A DNA stretch of 64,000 nucleotides from Acholoe squamosa (Eukaryota; Annelida; Polychaeta; Phyllodocida; Polynoidae): assembly GCA_949317995.1 (NCBI GenBank), contig OX439046.1, positions 74,354,286 through 74,418,285 of the forward strand, written 5' to 3'. How positions within the stretch are numbered: the first letter of the stretch is position 1; each line of letters starts with the position of its first letter. A model generated the notes under the pieces. That model had not been told where the DNA came from and searched no databases. It saw nothing but the letters and a program-made list of their open reading frames with translations. Made by a program: the position numbers and the translations under genes. Of the stretch, positions 1 through 9,442 are shown in pieces.

Positions 1-354
1 TAACGTATGTCCCACACCTTAGGTAAATCTAGATTTACCTTAGGTGAATAAAAATGTGTGTTCCATTCAATTTTTTTTTCCTTTCAATGAACCTTCAAAA
101 CATAAAAAACACATTTGTAGACAGACCTCCTTGAACTCACATAGACCCTGATGCTTGTATAAGGGGGAGTTTCATGTATCAGATGAGAGGTGTCACTGGA
201 TCCAGGCACAACTGTTTTCCTTGGATATATGCTTAACTGTATATTTGGGGGACATTCTGTAAATATCATACCTGTAGGTAGCCCTGGGGGCAATTTGTTA
301 ATAATGTTAATTAGCCCTCGAGGGGACCTTTACAGAACAAGTTGTTTGTTCTCA
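1..354. other. No gene seen; short palindrome at 17-44
   Basis: AT-rich sequence with no supported coding exon. Positions 21-40 form a perfect 20-bp palindrome centred on TCTAGA, with one mismatch in a further 4 bp on each side. It looks like a small foldback remnant and has no partner elsewhere in the window that I noticed. Confidence 0.5.
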
Positions 355-512
355 ACCCTTTACGGACCACTGATGCATCAATGCATGATGGCCATTGGGC
401 AGCAGGATGCACCAATGAAATGCTGGTGAGCAGTCTCACCAGCACTTCATTGGTGCATTATGACGACCAATGGGCATAATGCACTCCTGCATATGCGGCC
501 TTTAAAGTGTTG
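355..512. mobile_element. P-family palindromic element, one hairpin
   Basis: Ends are AACCCTTTACGG on the left and GCGGCCTTTAAAG on the right. The arms CATTGGGCAG and GACCAATGGGCATAATGC enclose a single hairpin, CACCAATGAAATGCTGGTGA paired with CACCAGCACTTCATTGGTGC. The first hairpin and the hinge found in longer copies are absent, so this is a minimal module. The TGTAGGGGG block carrying the tRNA-like unit starts immediately after it. Confidence 0.85.
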
Positions 513-688
513 TAGGGGGAGGTATGGGGTGCCCTGCACCTCCTAGTGACTAATCTGTACAAGGATCCCAAGTATGGAAAGTGGATGAGCCAGATTGGTG
601 TAGTGGTTAACACACTGCACTCCGGATGAAGGTAGTGCAGGTTCGAGTCCCGCATCTGGTGAAACATTTTTCACTTGGTACCTTTACA
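512..688 (+). repeat. tRNA-bearing repeat, copy 1
   Basis: About 175 bp, nearly identical to 987-1162. It begins at GTAGGGGG and ends at CTTGGTACCTTTACA, with a tRNA-like unit at 589-660. A conserved 75-bp leader and a short conserved tail outside the tRNA part show that a unit larger than the tRNA was duplicated. It could be a tRNA-derived SINE or a segmental duplication of a tRNA locus. No A-rich tail is present. Confidence 0.75.
589..660 (+). tRNA. tRNA-Arg(CCG)-like unit, copy 1
   Basis: The sequence folds as a cloverleaf. The acceptor stem GCCAGAT/ATCTGGT is nearly fully paired, the D stem is GTGT/ACAC, and the anticodon loop is CTCCGGA, which reads CCG (arginine). The T arm contains GGTTCGAGTCC, a perfect B box, and the A box lies in TGGTGTAGTGG. 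The anticodon stem has one mismatch (G/A) and the T stem has one (A/C). A TTTTT run at 667-671 could end Pol III transcription. The large conserved flanks favour a tRNA-derived repeat head over a housekeeping gene, but a working tRNA is not excluded. Confidence 0.55.
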
Positions 689-828
689 TTGGCACCAGAT
701 GCGTGTGTACCTGAGCCCCAGGGACAGCACTTCTGAAAAAAATGGTTGATCAGTCCCTTGGATGTCTGTTGGTATTGAGTCCAAGCACTAAGTGGTTGGT
801 AACCAGCAGCTCATGAGTGGATCTACTG

Positions 829-986
829 GGGGTAGTGTCTGGCACCTCAGTGGAGGTGCTGGGGGTAGTGTCAGGCACGCCAGTGTTGATGAATAGCTGG
901 GGGTAGTGTCTGGCACCTCAGTGCTGATGATGGCTGGGGGTAGTGTCAGGCACCCCAGTGCTTGGATCTGGGGGGAGGGGGGTAGT
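829..986 (+). repeat. Minisatellite of about 37 bp, four units
   Basis: Four imperfect repeats of TGGGGGTAGTGTCTGGCAC followed by CTCAGTG and a variable GATGATGGC-like tail. The last unit runs into a G-rich stretch that leads into copy 2 of the tRNA-bearing repeat. Confidence 0.8.
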
Positions 987-1162
987 GTAGGGGGGAGTAT
1001 GGATGCCCTACACCTCCTAGTGCCTGATCTGTACAAGGTTCCCAAGTATGGAAAGTGGATGAGCCAGATTGGTGTAGTGGTTAGCACACTGGACTCCGGA
1101 TGAAGGTAGCGTGGGTTTGAGTCCCGCATCTGGTGAAACACTTTTCACTTGGTACCTTTACA
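987..1162 (+). repeat. tRNA-bearing repeat, copy 2
   Basis: Second copy of the 512-688 block in the same orientation, about 475 bp downstream, with scattered substitutions and GATGCC where copy 1 has GGTGCC. The two copies are separated by unrelated sequence and the 37-bp minisatellite. Confidence 0.75.
1063..1134 (+). tRNA. tRNA-Arg(CCG)-like unit, copy 2
   Basis: Same fold and anticodon loop (CTCCGGA) as copy 1. The T stem GTGGG/CCCGC is better paired here, but the anticodon stem CTGGA/TGAAG has two mismatches and the B box is GGTTTGAGTCC, one base off consensus. A TTTT terminator lies at 1142-1145. The different mismatches in the two copies show they have drifted independently. More likely a tRNA-derived repeat head or pseudogene than a functional gene. 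Confidence 0.45.
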
Positions 1163-1567
1163 GTGTTAAATAGACAAATATAAATGTGTGTTACCAAAGA
1201 AAGAATTAATGAATCAACTTCAGTGTGTGTCTGACTAGTATTGTAACAACAGTACTATCAAAGAGCTGGTTGCCTTATATTGCAACTGGGGAGACCAAGT
1301 TACAGTGGAAAATGCGATAAAGTGAATTTCAAATCAAATTGAAAGAGCTACAAATCAAAATACATCAGTTTCTACTGATTTAGTTTTGTTTCCAAAGCAT
1401 AATATCATTTCCAAAGCTTATTACCTGGCCAGCTGACTGTTAAGTCTGTAGGGGACCGGAAATCCCTCTACCCGGTAGACCGACTCTCAGGAGCCTGATC
1501 TTCACTGCTCCCCTAGTGTGTGTCATACCAATCCAGGTGTAGGTGCAAGGTAGATAACGTCAGGTCT
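1163..1567. other. No gene seen
   Basis: AT-rich intergenic sequence. No supported exon and no repeat shared with the rest of the window was recognised. Confidence 0.4.
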
Positions 1568-1639
1568 GGGGATGTGGCTCAGTGGTAGAGCGCTCGCTTG
1601 CAAGTTGAGAGGTCCCGGGTTCGAAACCTGGTGTTTCCA
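1568..1639 (+). tRNA. tRNA-Ala-like unit with apparent GCA anticodon
   Basis: The A box TGGCTCAGTGG and B box GGTTCGAAACC are excellent. The D stem GCTC/GAGC and T stem CCGGG/CCTGG pair. The acceptor GGGGATG/TGTTTCC relies on G-T pairs. The 5' half GGGGATGTGGCTCAGTGG and GCGCTCGCTT are typical of animal tRNA-Ala, but the 3' side of the anticodon arm is altered. The loop is read as TTGCAAG, giving GCA (formally cysteine), and the stem has a C/T mismatch at its base. A Pol III terminator (TTTT) lies at 1646-1649. It is best read as a tRNA-Ala-derived pseudogene or SINE head. Confidence 0.55.
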
Positions 1640-1689
1640 AGTACATTTTCGCCGACATCTACAAGTCTATAATTTTCAAATCCATTTGC

Positions 1690-1900
1690 TAAAGTTACAT
1701 TCTTGCCCATCACTCAGCATGATACACCAATGAGTTCTAGCTAAACCCGAACAGTGCATAAATGCATCATGCTCACTCTACAGGGTTGATGCATTCTCAG
1801 AGGTTTGGCATGATGCACAGGTTAAGTGCTGGAAAGCAGGAAGTCCGCCACTCGTTAGTGCATCATGTCAACCAATGAGAATAATGCACTGTTAATTACT
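1690..1900. mobile_element. Decayed P-family element
   Basis: Recognisable pieces are CATGATACACCAATGA, CATAAATGCATCATGC, CAGGGTTGATGCA, GGCATGATGCA and TTAGTGCATCATGTCAACCAATGAGAATAATGCAC. The hairpins no longer pair well and the TTAACCC-type ends are lost. An old copy. Confidence 0.6.
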
Positions 1901-3000
1901 TGATATCCGTTAAGGCGATTACTTTAAAAGATAAGATGTAGAAGAAAGAAAAAAGGATAATCTGAGAAAAAAGTAAACTCAATATCCTCACCCCATTTGT
2001 TGGAAATGCCATCAATATGGCTCAATTTCCTTGGTATTTATTCACGGTCAATATAATGTGAGATTGCCGAGTTAGGCTTTCCTCCCCTTCTATCCCTCTC
2101 CAAGCAGATTCTCCCTCTGTGCCTATTGATTCTAGCTACTTAAATCGCCACTAGCCATGCACATCCACACCCCCTGACACCCTACTGACTCAAAGCTAAC
2201 AAACTGTTTGATTTTTGTTGTTCTGATGGGCTTTTTTTTCTTTTTAAATGCCAATGCAATGCGCATGGTGTCGCCACTGGTGTGTTCTCGTGAGAAAAGG
2301 TGAGAAACAGTTAGTGATAGTGATCAGAGGGATTAGTTTTGAGAAGATCAGAGATTAACCCTTGATTCACAAACCTCTGTAATTCTAAGTAATAGGTAAT
2401 TTATATTGGTAAATTGGTCTTAGTCAGAAAATGTGTACAAATGAGAGCCACGCGTGCAGAATAAGAAAAGTCAAAATAACACAATAAATCTTTATCATGT
2501 TGATGGTGTTTGTTGGCTGAATCTTTCTTTAAAAATCCTGATTTTTTTTTAATTTTCTGGACATTTTCATATTTTGTTTTGTGACTTTGAGAAATTTCTC
2601 TCTCATTTTCTATTACCCAGAGGTGTAGAGCCCTGCTGTCTCTACCCACATTACGCTCATAAACGTCTGACCTAGACCTGGAAATGTCATTTGTCTTATA
2701 CCGATGTTGCAAGTGTACCAGTGGATGCTATAGAATAGTACCATGCTATAGTACCATGCTGGTAGGGGAGTGTACCATACCTTTGAACTTGTAATTATAC
2801 CTTTAAACCACCATATGTTAGTTAATGAGTCTTAATACTACTTTTAGCTGGGACAGAGTGGATTCCCAACAGGTATTACATAACTGTACCCTACAACCAG
2901 TGTGAAGCACATGCTGGTGGCCAGCTTCAGCTAGACACCAAGGCGCATGCACCCCTATCCCGCTAGGTCGTAATAGTGGGTAAACAGCCCTTTAAATAGG
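1901..3000. other. No gene seen
   Basis: AT-rich sequence with poly-T stretches near 2230 and 2540. An open minus-strand frame at 2401-2712 has no splice context or recognisable motif and is at chance length. Confidence 0.4.
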
Positions 3001-3155
3001 TTTCAATAATTTCACCAACACTTTGATGGCCGATAGCGCCTTAATGCATCATGCCCATTGGTCACCATCTCTCACCAATGAGGAGCATTTCATTGGTGCA
3101 TCATATTGATGCTCCAGAAGTGTATCAACACTGTAGGGTTTGTATGATGCATAAC
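3001..3155. mobile_element. Decayed P-family element
   Basis: Contains TTAATGCATCATGCCCATTG and CATTTCATTGGTGCATCATA, then a hinge-like GTGTATCAACACTGTAGGGT. One side of each hairpin is missing or scrambled. Confidence 0.6.
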
Positions 3156-3182
3156 TGGAATAAGAAATATAATGGCATCTAG

Positions 3183-3250
3183 ACTTGAAGTTGAACCCCC
3201 CAACTTTAGATTTATAGGTAAGCACTCTACCACTGCACCAAAGAGGTTGT
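3183..3250 (-). tRNA. Degenerate tRNA-like unit
   Basis: On the minus strand TGGTGCAGTGGTAGAG matches the A-box half of a tRNA, and GGGGTTCAACTTC sits at B-box distance with several mismatches. The anticodon arm does not pair convincingly. Probably a decayed tRNA-derived repeat head, not a gene. Confidence 0.35.
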
Positions 3251-3259
3251 GTTTGCAAT

Positions 3260-5750
3260 TTGAGCTTTGATCCAATACTAAAACTCTAAATCGATTCTGC
3301 CACCAATATGAACACTTAAATTGGAAAGTCACATATCACAGGCCAGATTCCTACCACATTTTTGTCTTTTATTTCCCTCACAATGTAGATCCAACACACT
3401 GATATTCCCCCGCCATCCACTGTAAACCGGCCAGGGCTGAACAATGCTTTGGTCAGATCAATCCACCACAAGAAGGAGTGCCGTGGTAATGGGTTTGGTG
3501 GCTCTGTTTTAGCCGGCCTGCTGGAGTGTCTAGCGCTGTTTTCTGGATTTTCAATAAGCGGCCCAGCACAATTGAACTGCCTGGGCTTTTGTTGCAGGAA
3601 ATAAGGCCTGTAGAATCGATAGAGGCAAGATGTTTTGTCAGCGGGACTCTGGGTAGGACTTTGAGCCCTAGAGGCCGTTTCGCAAGATTTTACAAATGCT
3701 TGTTGATTCAGAAAGGGGTCCAGCGATACAATGTACAATAACTCCCCTTTTCCCATTCTTTCATTTGTTACTTCTAATTTCCAACTCTCAGGCATTTCAA
3801 GCCATGTGTGAAAGGGGCAGATAGGGGAAACATGCCCACCTCTATTTTTATACATTTTTTCCCATTAACTAAGGCCAATGAGATGTGATGGAATGTAATT
3901 GACTTTTCTACTATCAGCCACCGTGTGGACATATCTGGTATTTTGGGGGTTTGTGGTGAATGATTTCAATAAATTCTGTAATTAAATAGAATACACCTCC
4001 CTCTACTTAGCATCAAATATCAACCTAATTAACACTCAAATCGTTTAATTTACACCCTAAAGGTTCATTTGATGCCATACTTGCCTACCAACTGCCAGAT
4101 TTTAGACCAATAACACACTTCAGTGCGGCCCAGCAAAGTGACTCCTGCTGCCACCTGCCATCAATTTGTGCCCTGCAACCCCAGCTCACCTAGCTCCATT
4201 GTGGCATTGCCCCTGACCTGGGCGGATATTCTCCAGTATACTCTGGTCGTACTTAATTTCACGCTGTACATATTTTTTGAGTATTTCGTCGAAATAAAAA
4301 GTCTGCGAATTAATGTCCCCAGTGAAGATTTATCCATGAAATAGTGATATGAGTAGGTGGTGGTGGTGGTGGTGGGGGGGATACTTTGTTTTGGACTCTT
4401 CAAATGTTTTAGCAGCCTAGGCTAGGTACCTGCTCCCACCAACACACACACATACTGCCCATATGGATGCAGCATTCATAAAGGTGTGAAAACGATAAGA
4501 CATAACAAAATACATGTAGCTATCACTACAAGCATTGATTGGGATGCTGTCCAAGTTTGTCTGCCAATAGCTGCTCTTCATGTAACTAGCATAATTAACA
4601 TCAAAAACACAGGGAACATATCACTAGACTAAATCAGACAAACAGATTATAAAAATCCGCGAATTTAAATACACATGAATTTGTCTTTTTTGGTAGTCCG
4701 GCGAAAATTTATACCAGTGAAAATATCTACAACCACAGGGTGACTGTGGTAGTATTTTGTGAAAGAACCTCCTGTGTTCTGGTCTGTTCATTGCCTCTAC
4801 CAGCCGGCTTTTTCTCAAGTCCTTTTTATCCCCCTCCCCACCCCATCTCCCTCCCCCCTACCACCCTGCCACCCTTCGCTTTTTGTCCAGACCACATTGT
4901 ACCTATCTGGTGGCCACAGCTGTATAGAGGCAGACAGAAAAAAACATCACAATATCCCCCAGGGACACTTCATTTGGTAATTCCACAAGTGTAATTGTAT
5001 TGTTTGAATGAGGTGGATTGCTTTCACTGAAGCATTAGAGTTGTTGTGGATGGAGGGAGGCGGTTCTTATGGGATATTGTTTTAGCATGATTGGGGTAGT
5101 TATGATATGGTTATATGTAATTATGCTCATTTCTGTTTTAAAGGTTATTCCCCTCAGAGGCCATTCAGTCCTGCATATTTTATTATTCTGCAGCAGAAAA
5201 GAAAACAAGAATTAAACTATTATAAATCTTAAGCATCTAAATCTTAAAATCTATACAAACATTAATGCTTTTTGTTTTAGGATGTAAAAACCGTAATAAT
5301 GGTCTTATTTGCAAGCTATAAAAAAAACAAATGTAGCCCAAAGTCATGAGATTACAGCCAGACATCAGGTTTGCTGCCCGGTAGTGATTTTGTCAGCAAA
5401 AACGAGTGTCCCAGGAGATTTCGTACTTTCCTGCGTGTGTTACTCTTAGTAGACAATGGTGAATTTATTAAGATGAGTAGATAGACCTGAGGCAATGCCA
5501 TTGTGATTGTACAGGCCTTGTCCATTCCATGTTACTTACTAGTACCCATACCTATTATCACCACACTTTTATCTACAAGCCTGTCATAAAAAAATTTCAT
5601 TTCCTCAAAATAAAAACAGCCTCGTTATTATACATTATACTAACTCTTTGGACAATGAGATTTGTTGATGCACAGGACCAATGTAGAGCAAAGATTAATA
5701 CCCACATGCAGCCTTCCCCCAGCAGTACACCCCCAGTAGTGCATTGCTGC
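3260..5750. other. No supported gene
   Basis: The longest open frame (minus strand 3316-3855, 179 codons) has no domain I recognise and no clear splice context, and one ORF of that length is about what chance gives in this much DNA. A (GGT)n tract lies at about 4356-4373 and a C-rich stretch at about 4830-4875. Nothing repeated elsewhere in the window was recognised here. Confidence 0.4.
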
Positions 5751-5754
5751 ATCG

Positions 5755-6075
5755 TGCCAACCAGTGAACCGAGGTGTCGGATAGTCGAAGTTTTGGGCTG
5801 TCCCTAATCATGCCAACCAGTGAACCGAGGTGTCTGAATGTCAAAGTGTTGGGCTGTCCCTAATCATGCCAACCAGTGAACTGAATGTCGAAGTGTTGGG
5901 CTGTCCCTAATCATGCCAACCAGTGAACTAAGGTGTCTGAATGTCGAAGTGTTGGGCTGTCCCTAATCATGCCAACCAGTGAACCGAGGTGTCTGAATGT
6001 CGAAGTTTTGGGCTGTCCCTAATCATGCCAACCAGTGAACCGAGGTGTCTGAATGTTGTGTTCGGCTGTCCCTGA
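5755..6075 (+). repeat. 56-bp satellite, six units
   Basis: Tandem units built on CCAACCAGTGAACCGAGG, TGTCTGAATGTCGAAG and TGTTGGGCTGTCCCTAATC. Unit starts lie near 5755, 5808, 5864, 5910, 5966 and 6022. The third unit has lost 10 bp. The segment ATCRTGCCAACCAGTGAACC resembles P-family arm sequence, so the array may also derive from a P copy. Confidence 0.9.
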
Positions 6076-6164
6076 ATGGTTAAGATACCTACAGAAGGTA
6101 TAGTACAAAATGTAACAAGAAGTAGATGTGCTTCAAGGACATGTATACTATCTATTCATTACTC
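6076..6164 (+). repeat. Spacer repeat, copy 1
   Basis: Runs from GGTTAAGATACCTACAG through a GTAGATG segment to ACTCTAACCC. It is similar to 7321-7415, so the satellite-bearing P element is flanked by direct repeats of about 90 bp. Confidence 0.65.
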
Positions 6165-7323
6165 TAACCCATTAAGGACGGGCCTTAAAGAATAGATAAA
6201 TCATGCCAATTAGTCACCGTGATGTATGAATGACCCCCCCCCCCGCAGGTAGCTAACCAGGGCTACATTCATACATCATGCTGACCCTAAAAATAGATAT
6301 ACCCACAGAGGGTCGGCATGATGCTAACCCTAAAGAGATATAGTCACAGAGGGTCGCCATGATGCTAACCCTAAAGAGATATACTCACAGAGGGTCGGCA
6401 TGATGCTAACCCTAAAGGGATATACTCACAGAGGGTCGGCATAATGCTAACCCTAAAGAGATATACTCACAGAGGGTCGGCATGATGCTAACCCTAAAGA
6501 GATATACTGACAGAGGGTCGGCATAATGCTAACCCTAAAGAGATATACTCACAGAGGGTCGGCATGATGCTAACCCTAAAGAGATATACTCACAGAGGGG
6601 CGGCATGATGCTAACCCTAAAGAGATATACTGACAGAGGGTCGGCATAATGCTAACCCTAAAGAGATATACTCACAGAGGGTCGGCATAATGCTAACCCT
6701 AAACTAAAGAGATATACTCACAGAGGGTCGGCATAATGCTAACCCTAAACTAAAGAGATATACTCACAGAGGGTCGGCATAATGCTAACCCTAAACTAAA
6801 GAGACATACTCACAGAGGGTCGGCAAATACTGCCCCTAAAGAGATATACTCACAGAGGGTCAGCATAATGCTAACCCTAAAGAGACATACTCACAGAGGG
6901 TTGGTATGATGCTAGCCCTAAAGAGATATACTCACAGAGGGTCGGCATAATGCTAACCCTAAACTAAAGAGACATACTCACAGAGGGTCGGCAAATACTG
7001 CCCCTAAAGAGATATACTCACAGAGGGTCAGCATAATGCTAACCCTAAAGAGACATACTCACAGAGGGTCGGCATGATGCTAGCCCTAAAGAGATATACT
7101 CACAGAGGGTCGGCATGATGCTAACCCTAAAGAGACATACTCACAGAGGGTCGGCATAATGCTAACCCTAAAGAGATATACTCACAGAGGGTCGGCATGA
7201 TGCTAACCCTAAAGAGATTTACTCACAGAGGGTCGCCATAATGCTGTCTTGTCAGCACTTCATGGGTGCATCATGCCGAACAATGGGAATGATGCACTCC
7301 TGAATCAGAGGCCCTTAAAGGGT
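6165..7323. mobile_element. P-family element whose hinge has become a satellite
   Basis: Left end TAACCCATTAAGGACGGGCC, arm ATCATGCCAATTAGTC, and hairpin 1 (TGTATGAATG paired with CATTCATACATCATGC) are present. The hinge ACCCTAAAAATAGATATAC...AGAGGGTCGGCATGATGC follows and then repeats in tandem. After the array the second half of hairpin 2 (CAGCACTTCATGGGTGCATC), the right arm CAATGGGAATGATGCACTCC and the end GGCCCTTAAAGGGT complete the element. The satellite therefore lies exactly where ordinary copies carry one hinge. Confidence 0.85.
6283..7244 (+). repeat. 41-bp satellite array, about 23 units
   Basis: The monomer is CATGATGCTAACCCTAAAG followed by AGATATACTCACAGAGGGTCGG. Variants include CATAATGC, CTAAACTAAAG (6 bp longer), GACATACTC and an ATACTGCCCC monomer. 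Each monomer carries CTAACCCTAA, ten bases that match a vertebrate-type telomere repeat. A four-monomer block of 168 bp is itself duplicated at 6801-6968 and 6969-7136. Confidence 0.92.
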
Positions 7324-7420
7324 ATGATACCTACAGGAGGTGTTACATCATGATGTAAGTGGAGGTAGATGAGATTCAAAATCATTTACATGATATATTT
7401 AATACTTTAACCCTTTAAGG
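7321..7420 (+). repeat. Spacer repeat, copy 2
   Basis: GGTATGATACCTACAGGAGG, then GTAGATGAGATTCAA, ending with TACTTTAACCCTTTAAGG. It matches 6076-6164. The TTAACCCTTTAAGG end looks like the left terminus of another P copy that then stops. Confidence 0.6.
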
Positions 7421-7436
7421 AATGCATACCGTATAG

Positions 7437-7580
7437 GACAGTTTAAGCAACGGGGTCTCAAGCAAGTGCTGTTATCAAATAAGTGCGATGCATATAAAGG
7501 GGTATTGATATTGATCGCAAGCACTGAAATCAGTATATGAATAACTCTCGGTCTTAAATAAAAGAATGGGATAGAGGGGT
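7437..7580. repeat. TAAGCGCC-family element, decayed
   Basis: GTTTAAGCAACGGGGTCTC, AATAAGTGCGATGCAT, GGGGTATTGATATTGATC and AAGCACTGAAATC follow the order seen at 49985-50155 and 42950-43090. Ends are unclear. Confidence 0.5.
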
Positions 7581-7614
7581 GATAAAATCACTGAGTGCCT
7601 GAGAGCTTAGAGCC

Positions 7615-7937
7615 TTAACCCTTTGAAGGCCGCTGATGCAGGAGTGCATCATGCCCATTGGTCATGCACCAATGAAGTGCTGGCGAGACTGCTCGCCAGC
7701 ACTTCATCGGAGCATCATGTCGACCCTACGGGGCTGACACATATATACTCCTGGAGGGCCGGTATGATGCTCCAATGAAGTGCTGGCGGGACTGCTCGCC
7801 AGCACTTCATCGAAGCATCATGTCGACCCTACGGGGCTGACACATATATACTCCTGGAGGGCCGGCATGATGCTCCAATGAAGTGCTGGCAAGCAGTCTC
7901 ACCAGAGCTTAATACATCAGCGGCCATTAAAGGGTTA
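7615..7937. mobile_element. P-family element with three hairpins
   Basis: Begins TTAACCCTTTGAAGGCCGCTG and ends CGGCCATTAAAGGGTTAA. Between the arms the block 'hairpin 2 plus hinge' occurs in tandem with a 103-bp period: AATGAAGTGCTGGC starts at 7671, 7774 and 7877. The two hinges are almost identical (ACCCTACGGGGCTGACACAT), so the duplication is recent relative to the element's age. Confidence 0.92.
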
Positions 7938-8103
7938 ATGCAATATGCTATGTTTAACCATGTTGTATTTACAAAGAAAGCCCTGGTTAGAGATTGCCTC
8001 ATCAGTTCTGAACTCAGGCATCATGTCAACTCAAAGAACTATTGATAACCCCCCCCATAGTGTATATATTGTGGGTCAATGGCATACTGGTGAGTCACTC
8101 ACC

Positions 8104-8478
8104 AGGAGGGTGTTGCTCCTATAGTAAAAGGAAGAGCTGGCTAAAAATGCCCTCGTTTCCAGTCCTTTCTTTTCATGTAGCTATAACTTGTCCCTTTTGT
8201 TGCTCACAAGTGGTCATTCAAGTACGGTGCTCAAAAAGGGGGATTTGAGTAGGTACCTAGTTGGGAGAAGTCAGTCAGTACTATAAACTATAAATAAACT
8301 ATAGAGCGTTTGACATGAGTAGGTACCTGGTAGTGCAGCTCTCTCTATTTTAAACAAGGCAGGTGACTTTTCAGACTAATGTGGTGAGCGCAAGTACTTA
8401 GGTGAAGCAGTGCACGACTTGTTTAGAAAAGAGGGCACATACTCACAGCTCTTTTTACAATAGGAGCAACACCCTCCT
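8104..8478 (+). mobile_element. AGGAGGGTGTTGC element, copy 1
   Basis: About 375 bp with inverted ends AGGAGGGTGTTGCTCCTATA and its complement at 8460-8478. The arms extend, imperfectly, about 35 bp (GTAAAAGGAAGAGCT). The reverse-complement copy is at 23461-23823. It has no coding capacity, so it is a non-autonomous TIR element. Broken P-family sequence (CATCATGTCAACTC before, TTGGTGCATCATGG after) lies on both sides. Confidence 0.85.
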
Positions 8479-8484
8479 GGGCCT

Positions 8485-9440
8485 CTTTGGTGCATCATGG
8501 TTATGAATCAAGTATAATACGGCCCTAGGAGCACTAAGTGACCTTTACCACTCCCCTACATATATACTATTCTGTTTTTGCACAATAAGAGACATCCTAC
8601 TGATAAATATGTGTGTAGCTTCCAACATTAAAGTTAGAGTGTCAGTTAGTTCAGAATGATTCTTCAGTTTGTTTCTTATTAAGGACAACAATTTCTATTC
8701 TTTATCTGTCAAATGCCAATGTTGTGAAATTAATGTGAAATTAATGGCCAGAACTGATTTTTCTTTTTTCTTTTTTTTTTCTTTTTTTTTTTTGCAGTGA
8801 TTCCTTACAAAGACAGTACCTTACAGTACAGCAATAAGGAGCTTCACTGTAAAGAATACACTGCTTCCCTTTATTACAACTTAATATGGTGGAGGAAGAC
8901 ATAGAGTTAATTCAGCAGTTATGTACAAGTGATGTATTCATGATACTGCATTAGATTATTTAGCACACCAAAATGACATGTTTTTTTATGCAAAATATAG
9001 CGCATAACCCCACTTTAAATTGCCTCTTCTAGAAGATATAGAATGCACACAGTACGTCCAACCACCTGCTGCTCTCTCACTGGCCTTTTTAGTTTACTAC
9101 AGCCTTAATTAAAGATTTATCCCTTTAAAATCGGTATTCCGCCAAAGCAAATCGACAACATTAGGCCTAATATCAACCTGATTTCAGTAATAATGGATGA
9201 AATATCATAATTGTTGTATGGTGGATTCCCAATACATTTTCTGACAATTGCAGCAAAATTAAATCTTTTCAATTTAACCAGAAATGCATCAAGAAGATGA
9301 CCAGTGTCCTCCTGATCAAAAATCAGGAATAATCAGCTTTGGTGGGATTCCCACTTAAGGGGCACCAATGCACTGTTTGACAGGCCTAATGCCTGTTGGT
9401 TGTCATAATGCATGAATGCAGCCCTGCATGTTATACTTAA
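8485..9440. other. No gene; T-rich tract and P fragments
   Basis: A T-rich tract lies at about 8760-8792. Around 9370-9440 there are P-family fragments (TTGGTTGTCATAATGCATGA, ATGCAGCCCTG). Otherwise no repeat or exon was recognised. Confidence 0.4.
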
Positions 9441-9442
9441 AT

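Noticed and set aside
1568..1639. Functional tRNA-Cys gene
   Set aside because: The body is of tRNA-Ala type and the formal GCA anticodon results from an altered arm with a mismatched stem.
3316..3855. 179-codon minus-strand frame
   Set aside because: No recognisable motif, splice context or GC contrast. One open frame of this length is about what chance allows in 64 kb read in six frames.
6283..7244. CRISPR array
   Set aside because: The units are directly contiguous with no unique spacers, and the setting is eukaryotic. It is a satellite.
6283..7244. Interstitial telomere array
   Set aside because: Each monomer has only ten telomere-like bases set in 31 bases of hinge-derived sequence, so it is not a telomere remnant.
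7615..7937. Bacterial-type transcription terminators or attenuators
   Set aside because: The hairpins lack a following T run, recur dozens of times with shared arms, and lie in eukaryotic DNA. They are parts of the P element.
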